From Streptomyces globisporus (GTDB lineage Bacteria; Actinomycetota; Actinomycetes; Streptomycetales; Streptomycetaceae): a stretch of DNA of 64,000 nt. Of the stretch, positions 57,427 through 64,000 are shown piece by piece (the stretch's first letter is position 1; every line of letters begins with the position of its first letter). The notes under the pieces are model-generated. The model searched no databases and had not been told where the DNA came from. It saw only the letters and a list, made by a program, of their open reading frames with translations. Location: assembly GCA_014649555.1 (NCBI GenBank), contig BMTG01000001.1:682001-746000 (forward strand), written 5' to 3'. A program made the translations under genes and the position numbers.

Positions 57427-58397
57427 CGGGCGTCCTCCTTGTCCTCGTTCTGGTTCGCCTCGGCCGCGTGGCCGGTCAGGGAGAGGAAGACGTCGTCGAG
57501 GGTGGGCCTGCGCAGGGCGATGTCGTCGATCTCCACGCCCTGGGCGTCCAGGTCACGGATGATCTCGGCCAGCAGCTTGGCCCCGCCGCTGACCGGTGCG
57601 GTCAGCTTGCGGGAGAGCTGGACGACGGTGACCTCGCCCTTGGCGAGGGCGCCCAGCACGGACCGGGCGCGCTCGATCTCGTCGGGGCGGTGCACGACGA
57701 TCTCGACGCGCTCGCCGCCGGTGCGGGCCTTGAGCTCGTCGGAGGTGCCGCGGGCGATGACCTTGCCGTGGTCGATGACGCAGATGTCGTTCGCGAGGCG
57801 GTCGGCCTCCTCCAGGTACTGCGTGGTCAGCAGCAGCGTCGTACCGCCCGCCACCAGGTCCTCGATCACGTCCCACAGCTGCTGCCGGTTGCGCGGGTCG
57901 AGGCCGGTCGTCGGCTCGTCCATGAACATCACGGGCGGCGACACGACGAGCGCCGCCGCGAGGTCGAGGCGCCGGCGCATACCGCCGGAGTACGTCTTGG
58001 CGGTGCGGTCGGCGGCGTCGCCGAGGTTGAACCGGTCGAGCAGGACGCCCGCACGGGCCTTCGCGTCCCGGGCGCTCAGCTGGTAGAGCTGCCCGACCAT
58101 CTGGAGGTTCTCCCGGCCGGTCAGATACTCGTCGACGGCGGCGAACTGCCCGGAGAGCCCGATCGAGCGGCGTACCTCGTTGGGCTTCTTCAGTACGTCG
58201 ATCCCGGCCACGGTCGCCGTGCCGCTGTCCGGGCGCAGCAGCGTGGTCAGCACCCGTACGGCGGTGGTCTTGCCCGCGCCGTTGGGCCCGAGCAGTCCGA
58301 GGACGGTGCCCTCGGGGACGTCGAGATCGACACCGCCCAGGGCTCGGACGTCGCCGAAGGTCTTCACCAGACCCTCGGCGTGGATCGCACCTGGCAT
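57423..58397 (-). CDS. ABC transporter ATP-binding protein (DrrA family)
   Basis: 324 residues. Walker A GPNGAGKTT, Q-loop IGLSGQFAAVDEYLTGRENL, signature YSGGMRRRLDLAAALV, Walker B VMFMDEPTTGLDPRNR and the H-loop LLTTQYLEEADRLA are all intact. The C-terminal extension (GGERVEIVVHRPDEIERARSVLGALAKGEV, IDDIALRRPTLDDVFLSLTGH) is the DrrA type that supports the permease. It forms a two-gene operon with the DrrB-like permease and energises export. Confidence 0.95.
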   Translation of the reverse strand: MPGAIHAEGLVKTFGDVRALGGVDLDVPEGTVLGLLGPNGAGKTTAVRVLTTLLRPDSGTATVAGIDVLKKPNEVRRSIGLSGQFAAVDEYLTGRENLQMVGQLYQLSARDAKARAGVLLDRFNLGDAADRTAKTYSGGMRRRLDLAAALVVSPPVMFMDEPTTGLDPRNRQQLWDVIEDLVAGGTTLLLTTQYLEEADRLANDICVIDHGKVIARGTSDELKARTGGERVEIVVHRPDEIERARSVLGALAKGEVTVVQLSRKLTAPVSGGAKLLAEIIRDLDAQGVEIDDIALRRPTLDDVFLSLTGHAAEANQNEDKEDAR

Positions 58398-58556
58398 GGA
58401 GAGACTCCCCCGTCACTCGTGGACGACTGTGCCCGTACGGAGCCGGTGCCGGTCGGAAGCCGGTGCGCGTACGGGTCTACTCGGCGATCCTAGGATTCGC
58501 GGGGCCGCATCGCGCGCTGAATACCGAGATCCGGCCAAGCGGCGCGAAGCGGACGG

Positions 58557-59786
58557 TCAGCCTATGACCCGGTAGCCCTCCGCGCGCAGCGTCTCCTCGA
58601 CGTCCGCGCAGTGCTGCGGGCCCTTCGTCTCCAGATACAGGTCGACCTCCGCCTCGGTCAGCCCGAGGCGCGGGTCGGTGCGCACATGGCTGATGTCGAG
58701 GACGTTGGCGTCGGCCACGGTCAGCGTGGCCAGCAGGGCGGCGAGCGCTCCCGGGCGGTCGGTGAGCCGCAGCCGCAGGCTGAGGTAGCGGCCCGCCGCG
58801 GACATCCCGTGCCGCAGGATGCGCTGCATCAGGAGCGGGTCGACGTTGCCGCCGGACAGCACGGCCACCACCGGCCCGCGGAACGCCTTCGGGTCGCTGA
58901 GCAGCGCGGCCACCGGGCTGGCCCCGGCGGGTTCGACGACCAGCTTGGCCCGCTCCAGGCAGAGCAGCAGCGCACGGGACAGCTCGTCCTCGGTGACCGT
59001 GCGGACCTCGTCGACCAGCTCCTCGACCAGGGCGAACGGTACGTCGCCGGGGCGGCCCACCTTGATGCCGTCGGCCATCGTGGCCGGGGCGTCCAGCGAG
59101 ACGGGGTATCCGGCGGCGAGCGAGGGCGGGTAGCAGGCGGCGCCCTCGGCCTGGACGCCGACGATCCGGACGTCGGGGCGCAGGGCCTTCACCGCGACGG
59201 CGACGCCCGCGGCGAATCCGCCGCCGCCGATGCCGAGGACGATCGTGCGGACCTCCGGGCACTGCTCCAGGATCTCCAGGCCGACGGTGCCCTGGCCCGC
59301 GATGATGTCGGGGTGGTCGAAGGGGTGGATGAAGACCGCGCCGGTCTCCTCCGCGTACCGCTCGGCGGCGGCGAGGGTCTCGTCGACGACCTGGCCCTGC
59401 AGCCGCACCTCGGCCCCGTACTCCCGGGTCGCGGCGACCTTGGGCAGGGGCGCCCCGACGGGCATGAAGACCGTGGAGCGTACGCCGAGGAGGGATGAGG
59501 CGAGCGCGACGCCCTGGGCGTGGTTCCCGGCGCTGGCGGCGACCACCCCGGCCGCCCGCTCGACCGGAGTGAGGCCGGAGATCCGGACGTAGGCGCCGCG
59601 CAGTTTGAAGGAGCCGGTGCGCTGGAGGTTCTCGCACTTGAGGTGGACCGGGGCGCCGACCAGCCCGGTCAGATGGCGGCTTCCCTCCAGTGCGGTCACC
59701 CGGGCCACCCCGTCGAGCATTTTCTGCGCGCCCCGGACGTCGTCGAGGATCAGGGCCGGGTGGTGGGCGGTCGCGCGGAAGTTCAT
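58557..59786 (-). CDS. ilvA: Threonine ammonia-lyase with C-terminal ACT domain
   Basis: 409 residues from ATG 59786. The fold II PLP enzyme shows CENLQRTGSFKLRGAY (PLP Lys), AASAGNHAQGVALA, PVGAPLPKVAATREYGAEV, the glycine-rich phosphate site LGIGGGGFAAGVAVAVKAL and PAGASPVAALLS. A single ACT-like domain (SLRLRLTDRPGALAALLATLTVADANVLDISHVRTDP) ends the protein. This layout is that of the shorter, catabolic-type (TdcB-like) threonine deaminase common in actinobacteria. It makes 2-oxobutanoate and ammonia. It is divergent from a marR gene. Confidence 0.93.
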   Translation of the reverse strand: MNFRATAHHPALILDDVRGAQKMLDGVARVTALEGSRHLTGLVGAPVHLKCENLQRTGSFKLRGAYVRISGLTPVERAAGVVAASAGNHAQGVALASSLLGVRSTVFMPVGAPLPKVAATREYGAEVRLQGQVVDETLAAAERYAEETGAVFIHPFDHPDIIAGQGTVGLEILEQCPEVRTIVLGIGGGGFAAGVAVAVKALRPDVRIVGVQAEGAACYPPSLAAGYPVSLDAPATMADGIKVGRPGDVPFALVEELVDEVRTVTEDELSRALLLCLERAKLVVEPAGASPVAALLSDPKAFRGPVVAVLSGGNVDPLLMQRILRHGMSAAGRYLSLRLRLTDRPGALAALLATLTVADANVLDISHVRTDPRLGLTEAEVDLYLETKGPQHCADVEETLRAEGYRVIG

Positions 59787-59942
59787 GCCCGCAAGTCTTG
59801 CAGCTCGGACGGGGCGCGGCAGACTTGTCCATGGCGGCCTGCGGTGGTGTCCGCAGGTTTGTGCGGCACTGGTACACGTTGCCCCGGGGCCGCGTACTCT
59901 GTCCCCCACTCATCCGACACCGCACGAAGAGAGTCCCCGGCC

Positions 59943-60473
59943 ATGCCCCCTCAGGACATGACGACTGCTGCGTCTCCTTCCGGGGGCGCCGCCCCCGAAC
60001 ACCCGGGCCCCGACCGCCTGCTGGACTCGCTCCAGCACCAGGTGGCGGTCTTCGCCCGCCGTGCCGAGCAGACCCGCCTCGGCGGTGTCGGCCAGGTCCG
60101 CAACTCGATGGACCGGGCGGCGTACCTGCTGCTGAACCGGCTGGACAAGGAAGGGCCGATGGGCGTCAAGGCGCTGGCGGCCGGGATGGGGATCGACTCG
60201 TCGACGGTGACGCGGCAGGTCGCGCCGCTCGTCGACACCGGTCTGGTCAAGCGCACGTCGCACCCGGAGGACGGCCGGGCCGTGGTGCTCCAGCTCTCCC
60301 CGCGCGGCCAGGCCCGCCTGGAGGAGGTCCGCGCCTCGCGGCGCGAGCTGATGTCGCAGGTGACGGACGGGTGGACGGAGGAGGAGCGGGACACGTTCTG
60401 CGCCCTGCTCACCCGTTTCAACGGGTCGCTGGCCGCCCGGCAGGCCGCGTACCAGCCGCCGCAGGCCGACTGA
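59943..60473 (+). CDS. MarR-family transcriptional regulator
   Basis: 176 residues from ATG 59943; an in-frame ATG at 59958 is a possible alternative. The MarR winged helix: RAAYLLLNRLDKEGPMGVKALAAGMGIDSSTVTRQVAPLVDTGLVKRTSHPEDGRAVVLQLSPRGQARLEEVRASRR. N- and C-terminal helices form the dimer interface. No clear palindromic site was spotted upstream. It is divergent from ilvA, so control of itself or ilvA is possible. Ligand unknown. Confidence 0.93.
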   Translation: MPPQDMTTAASPSGGAAPEHPGPDRLLDSLQHQVAVFARRAEQTRLGGVGQVRNSMDRAAYLLLNRLDKEGPMGVKALAAGMGIDSSTVTRQVAPLVDTGLVKRTSHPEDGRAVVLQLSPRGQARLEEVRASRRELMSQVTDGWTEEERDTFCALLTRFNGSLAARQAAYQPPQAD

Positions 60474-60544
60474 CGGCCGCGCAGGTCTCTTCCCCGCGTC
60501 CGGACTCTTGACCGGGGCGGTGCACCGGGGCTCGTATGTGGTGC

Positions 60545-61051
60545 ATGGCAGAGCGGGCGACCCACCGGGACCGGCTCCGCGCCCTGGAGTTCGAGGCCTT
60601 CGTGGCGGGCGCGGGCGGACGCCTGCTGCACACGGCGACGCTGCTGACCGGCGAACCGCCGCAGCCGCCGGGTGCGTATGTCCGGGCCGAGGCGCTGCTG
60701 CGCGCGGCGCTCGCCCGGACGTACGCCGACTGGGACCGGCTGCACGGCGGCGACCCCTACGACCGGGCCCGCCGGGAGCTGGCCCTCCGCTTCGCCCGCG
60801 AGGCCCGGCGCCACCAGCGGCCGCGCGGCGGTCTGCTGGACCGGCTGACCCCGATCGAGCGGCTGGTGCTGGTCCTGCGGATGTACGAGGAGGTCGGCGA
60901 GGGACAGACGGCGGCGCTGCTCGGGCTGTCGGCCGACCGGGTCCGCGCGGTGTGCGCGCGGGCCGTGGCGACGCTGCGGGCGTCGGGTGCGGGGCGCGGG
61001 GCGGGGCCCGGAACGCGGGGGACGGCCCCGGCCCCCCGGAGGACGCCGTGA
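60545..61051 (+). CDS. Sigma-70-like protein (region 4 HTH)
   Basis: 168 residues. Part of the N-terminus (LEFEAFVAGAGGRLLHTATLLTGEPP, AEALLRAALARTYADWDRLHGGDPYD) has the rhythm of SigE-type ECF region 2, and the C-terminal LLDRLTPIERLVLVLRMYEEVGEGQTAALLGLSADRVRAVCARAVATLRAS is a region 4-like HTH. Region 2.4 promoter recognition residues look weak. The GTG of the next gene overlaps its stop by 4 bases. A regulatory pair with that membrane protein is likely; true sigma activity is uncertain. Confidence 0.72.
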   Translation: MAERATHRDRLRALEFEAFVAGAGGRLLHTATLLTGEPPQPPGAYVRAEALLRAALARTYADWDRLHGGDPYDRARRELALRFAREARRHQRPRGGLLDRLTPIERLVLVLRMYEEVGEGQTAALLGLSADRVRAVCARAVATLRASGAGRGAGPGTRGTAPAPRRTP

Positions 61052-61305
61052 GCGCGGACCGGCGGGACCCGCGCGAGGAGCAGGTCCGGCGGATGCTGGA
61101 CGGCCCGCATCCCGCCCTGCCGCCCGACCTGGCCGCGCAGGCGGTCCGGCACGGCGGACGCCGCCTGCGGCTGCGCCGGGCGGCGCAGCGGACGGCGGGC
61201 TGGCTGCTGGCCCTGGCGCTCGTGGCGTTCCTGGTCTGGATCGGCGTCGAGCAGCCGTGGGCGACCGAGCCCGCCCAGGTCACTCCCCCGTTGGAGGGCT
61301 GGTGA
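61048..61305 (+). CDS. Small single-span membrane protein coupled to sigma-like gene
   Basis: 85 residues from GTG 61048 (GGAGG 8 bases upstream). A basic cytoplasmic part (DRRDPREEQVRRMLDGPHPALPPDLAAQAVRHGGRRLRLRRAAQR) precedes one membrane helix (TAGWLLALALVAFLVWIGV) and a short Pro-rich exterior. The 4-base overlap and topology suit an anti-sigma-like partner, though it lacks a zinc-finger motif (no HxxxCxxC) and has no Cys. The assignment as partner is inferred from position. Confidence 0.7.
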   Translation: MSADRRDPREEQVRRMLDGPHPALPPDLAAQAVRHGGRRLRLRRAAQRTAGWLLALALVAFLVWIGVEQPWATEPAQVTPPLEGW

Positions 61306-61375
61306 GCCGTTGGGGTCCCGGTGGGAGAGGCCTACGCTGGAGAAGGCGGCTGCTGTACGAGCCGAGGAGGCCGTG

Positions 61376-61573
61376 ATGACGAGGAAGACCGCGGACTGCC
61401 GCAAGTATCCGAGCGAGATGAACTGCACCCTCACCCTCACCGGTGAGGAGGACGAGGTCGTCCGGGCCGCGAGCGAGCACGCGGCGTCGGTCCACGGACA
61501 CGAGGACACCCCCGAACTGCGCGAGCAGGTCCGGGGCATGCTGGAGGACGCGGACGAGAAGGTGGGTGCCTGA
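61376..61573 (+). CDS. DUF1059 small protein
   Basis: 65 residues from ATG 61376 with GAGGAGG 6 bases upstream. The DUF1059 pattern is nearly complete: ADCRKYPSEMNCTLTLTGEEDEVVRAASEHAASVHGHEDTPELREQVRGML. Two Cys are conserved in the family. The structure is predicted to be a small ferredoxin-like alpha/beta fold, and the role is unknown. A strong terminator follows. Confidence 0.9.
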   Translation: MTRKTADCRKYPSEMNCTLTLTGEEDEVVRAASEHAASVHGHEDTPELREQVRGMLEDADEKVGA

Positions 61574-61586
61574 ACGCCGGGACGCG

Positions 61587-61618
61587 AGGGGCGCCCGCCG
61601 GTTCCGGCGGGCGCCCCT
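61587..61618. terminator. Bidirectional terminator hairpin
   Basis: Fifteen-base arms AGGGGCGCCCGCCGG and CCGGCGGGCGCCCCT with a 2-base centre, between the convergent DUF1059 gene and the cystathionine gamma-synthase gene. Confidence 0.88.
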
Positions 61619-61633
61619 GTCATGTCCGCAGGA

Positions 61634-62779
61634 TCAGCCCAGCGCCTGGGTGAGGTCGGCGAGCAGGTCGTCACCGTTCTCGATGCCGACGGAGATCCGG
61701 ACCAGGTCGGCCGGGACCTCCAGCAGGGAGCCCGCGACGGAGGCGTGCGTCATCCGGCCCGGGTGCTCGATCAGCGACTCCACGCCGCCGAGGGACTCGC
61801 CGAGCGTGAAGAGCTTCGCGCGGTTGCAGACCTCGACCGCCGCCTCCTCGCCGGCCGCGACACGGAACGACACCATGCCGCCGAAGGCCTTCATCTGCTT
61901 GGCGGCGACCTCGTGGCCGGGGTGCTCGGGCAGGCCCGGGTAGAGGACCTGGGAGACCTTGGGGTGCCGGGTCAGCAGGTCGGCGACCTTGGTGGCGTTC
62001 TCGGTGTGCCGGTCCATGCGGACGGCGAGCGTCTTGATGCCGCGCAGCACGAGCCAGGCGTCGAAGGGACCGGCGACCGCGCCCATGGCGTTCTGGTGGA
62101 AGGCCAGTTCCTCGGCGAGCTCCGGGTCGCTGACGACGAGCGCGCCGCCGACGACGTCGGAGTGGCCGCCCATGTACTTGGTGGTGGAGTGCACGATGAC
62201 GTCCGCGCCGAGCGCCAGGGGCTGCTGAAGGTAGGGCGAGGCGAAGGTGTTGTCGACGACGAGGCGGGCCCCGGCCTGGTGCGCGACCTGGGCGACGGCG
62301 GCGATGTCGGTGATGCCGAGCAGCGGGTTGGACGGGGTCTCCACCCAGACCGCCTTGGTGCGCGGGGTGATCGCGGCCCGTACGGCGGCCACGTCCGAGG
62401 TGTCGGCCACCGAGAACTCCACGCCCCACCGCGCGGCGACCTTCGCGAACAGCCGGAACGTGCCGCCGTAGGCGTCGTTCGGGATGACCACGTGGTCGCC
62501 GGGGGTCAGCAGCGTCCGCAGGAGGCAGTCCTCGGCAGCGAGACCGGAGGCGAAGGCGAGACCGCGGCGGCCGCCTTCGAGGGCCGCGAGGTTCTCCTCC
62601 AGGGCGGTACGGGTCGGGTTGGCGCTGCGGCTGTACTCGTATCCGCCGCGCAGTCCGCCCACGCCGTCCTGCTTGTACGTGGAGACCTGGTAGATCGGCG
62701 GAACCACCGCGCCGGTGAGGGGGTCGGCGGTGTTCCCCGCGTGGATGGCGAGGGTTTCGAAGCTGTGCTGGTCGCTCAT
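61634..62779 (-). CDS. metB: Cystathionine gamma-synthase
   Basis: 381 residues from ATG 62779. Cys/Met PLP family features: FETLAIHAGNTADPLTGAVVPPIYQVSTYKQDG, YEYSRSANPTRTALEENLAALEGG, VDNTFASPYLQQPLALGADVIVHSTTKYMGGHSDVVGG (PLP Lys) and LGESLGGVESLIEHPGRMTHAS. Methionine-branch synthase and cystathionine gamma-lyase are hard to tell apart. The sequence matches the actinobacterial MetB/CGS group, which forms cystathionine from O-acylhomoserine and cysteine, but lyase activity is possible. Confidence 0.92.
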   Translation of the reverse strand: MSDQHSFETLAIHAGNTADPLTGAVVPPIYQVSTYKQDGVGGLRGGYEYSRSANPTRTALEENLAALEGGRRGLAFASGLAAEDCLLRTLLTPGDHVVIPNDAYGGTFRLFAKVAARWGVEFSVADTSDVAAVRAAITPRTKAVWVETPSNPLLGITDIAAVAQVAHQAGARLVVDNTFASPYLQQPLALGADVIVHSTTKYMGGHSDVVGGALVVSDPELAEELAFHQNAMGAVAGPFDAWLVLRGIKTLAVRMDRHTENATKVADLLTRHPKVSQVLYPGLPEHPGHEVAAKQMKAFGGMVSFRVAAGEEAAVEVCNRAKLFTLGESLGGVESLIEHPGRMTHASVAGSLLEVPADLVRISVGIENGDDLLADLTQALG

Positions 62780-62846
62780 GAGGCCCGAGCGTAGTTCCTG
62801 GCGGAGGCCCTTACCGGCCACTCGCCGCTCCGGTGACAATGGAGCC

Positions 62847-63950
62847 ATGGAGATTCTGTTGTTCCTGCTCGCGATGTGCATGCTCGCGGCGGTCATCGGC
62901 CCCTGGTTGATGCGCCGCCGGGGCGGTATCCGCCAGGTCGCCCCCGGGTCGCCGGACGCCGCCGACCCGGACACCTACGGCTTCGCCCGCCAGGAGGAGC
63001 TGGACGTCCGGATGCCGGGCCCCGACCAGGACCTCCTGGACGTGCTCGACGTCGTCCAGGGCACCCAGCAGTGGCAGGCGGCCTCCCAGCTGCTGGCCGG
63101 GACGCCCAAGGAGGGCGAGGTGCGCTGGCAGCGGATCCAGGCCTTCGCGGGCGCGGCCTCGCTGGAGCTGGCGCAGCAGCCGGGCAAGGGCGGCTCGTGG
63201 CTGCGGGCCTGGCGCGCGGAGTCCCCGAAGGACGCGGGCGGTGCGGCGGTGCACGCGGAGTTCCTGGTGCAGCAGGCGTGGCGCTCCTCGGCGGCGGGCA
63301 GCGACGACTTCCGGATCATCCTGGAGGAGGCCCGTACGGTCTGCGGCGAGGCGGCCCTGCTCGCGCCGGGCGACCCCGTGCCGTACATCGTGGAGCTGGC
63401 GGTGGCCCGGGGCCTGGGCTACACCCCCGAGCAGTTCGACCAGCTGTGGGCGAAGATCATCGACCGGGCCCCGGCGCACCTGGGCGCGCACATCGCGGCG
63501 CTGCACTTCCACTCCGAGCGGTGGCACGGTTCGCGCAAGGACGCCGAGGCCTTCGCCACGGCCGCCGCCGCCCGCGCCCCGCAAGGTTCGCTGCTGGCGG
63601 CGCTGCCGCTGTTCGCGGTGTACGAGCACCTGCCGGAGGTCAACCTGGTGCAGGGCTTCTACCGCAGCCAGGTGGTGACCAAGGCGGTCGAGGGCGCGAT
63701 GTTCGCGGTGCACGCGGCACGCCAGGACGACCCGATGCTCGCCCACGTCCGTCACCTCCTGGTGCTGTTCCTGGTGCACATGGAGCGCTGGTCGGAGGCG
63801 ATGCACCAGCTGGTCCGGATCGACGGCCACGTGGGCGCGCTGCCGTGGACGGCGGAGCCGGACCCGGCGGCGCAGTACACGGTCTACCGGGCGCTGGCGG
63901 TCGCGGGGTACGAGGCGAACGGCGGCAGCCCGGCGACGCTGCCGCACTGA
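62847..63950 (+). CDS. Hypothetical membrane-anchored protein with TPR-like helices
   Basis: 367 residues from ATG 62847. A single N-terminal membrane helix (MEILLFLLAMCMLAAVIGPWLM) with a following RRRGG stop suggests an N-out, C-in protein. The cytoplasmic part is helical with repeat-like pairs (LLDVLDVVQGTQQWQAASQLLAGTPKEGEVRWQRIQAFAGAASLELA, AWRSSAAGSDDFRIILEEARTVCGEAALLAPGDPVPYIVELAVARGLGY, AHLGAHIAALHFHSERWHGSRKDAEAFATAAAARAPQGSLLAALPLFAVYEHL). I know it only as a conserved actinobacterial protein without a function. Confidence 0.78.
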   Translation: MEILLFLLAMCMLAAVIGPWLMRRRGGIRQVAPGSPDAADPDTYGFARQEELDVRMPGPDQDLLDVLDVVQGTQQWQAASQLLAGTPKEGEVRWQRIQAFAGAASLELAQQPGKGGSWLRAWRAESPKDAGGAAVHAEFLVQQAWRSSAAGSDDFRIILEEARTVCGEAALLAPGDPVPYIVELAVARGLGYTPEQFDQLWAKIIDRAPAHLGAHIAALHFHSERWHGSRKDAEAFATAAAARAPQGSLLAALPLFAVYEHLPEVNLVQGFYRSQVVTKAVEGAMFAVHAARQDDPMLAHVRHLLVLFLVHMERWSEAMHQLVRIDGHVGALPWTAEPDPAAQYTVYRALAVAGYEANGGSPATLPH

Positions 63951-64000
63951 CCTTCGTACGGCTTCATGGTCTGGCGGGGGCGGGAGCGGGGGCCCGCCCG

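Noticed and set aside
1-64000. Antibiotic biosynthetic cluster, prophage or integrated element
   Set aside because: No polyketide or peptide synthase, integrase, transposase or attachment-like tRNA was seen; many genes are core metabolism.

Overview
The window is very GC-rich (about 72% by eye) with strong codon-position GC bias, GTG/TTG starts, GGAGG-type ribosome binding sites and long GC-only terminator hairpins. Together with mycothiol S-conjugate amidase, a DUF4307 protein, GTP-type PEP carboxykinase, a DasR-type operator and a secretin-less Tad pilus locus, this points to a Streptomyces or close relative, probably the chromosomal core. No rRNA, tRNA, transposase, prophage or CRISPR array was recognised.

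Layout. 0.2-6.3 kb: assorted genes including a prepilin peptidase, a DUF192 protein and a membrane mannosyltransferase. 6.6-9.3 kb: an unusual 679-residue protein with a polytopic membrane domain followed by a perfect Flp-type prepilin cleavage motif, then a lipoprotein. 9.4-11.8 kb: a HAD hydrolase and a Cys-rich unknown. 12.0-24.1 kb: a single-strand Flp/Tad pilus locus containing an OmpA-like protein, a lipoprotein, a TadG-like protein, the Flp pilin, a NarL-type response regulator and histidine kinase, TadC, TadB, the TadA ATPase, two TadE-like pseudopilins, CpaE/TadZ, CpaB and a Cys-motif protein. 24.6-26.4 kb: a secreted GH18 chitinase behind a DasR-type operator. 26.5-29.4 kb: an Nramp-like carrier and a methyltransferase.

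29.4-36.5 kb: a divergent catabolic cluster. One arm carries a GntP permease, RidA, an IclR regulator and a KDG-type PfkB kinase. The other arm carries a PLP-fold D-amino-acid deaminase and a D-aminoacylase-like amidohydrolase. It reads best as a route for an N-acylated amino-sugar acid such as N-acetyl-D-glucosaminate: deacylation, deamination to 2-keto-3-deoxygluconate, then phosphorylation. 36.5-44.0 kb: a siderophore-interacting protein and TetR regulator sharing two operators, a secreted trypsin-like protease, an HxlR regulator with a divergent reductase, an arylamine N-acetyltransferase and an AlaA-type aminotransferase.

44.1-64 kb: mostly housekeeping. It contains pckG, a hemolysin III protein, a DUF255 thioredoxin-fold protein, a Uma2 protein, a membrane-anchored STAND-like TPR protein, mca with DUF4307 and greA, a DrrAB-type ABC exporter, threonine ammonia-lyase, a MarR regulator, a sigma-like/membrane-protein pair, DUF1059, cystathionine gamma-synthase and a TPR-like membrane-anchored protein.

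The most novel-looking items are (i) the polytopic prepilin-like protein, (ii) a TTGGGCCC-type motif shared by the promoters of the prepilin peptidase, that protein and the Flp pilin, which suggests one regulon possibly run by the embedded two-component system, and (iii) the amino-sugar-acid cluster.
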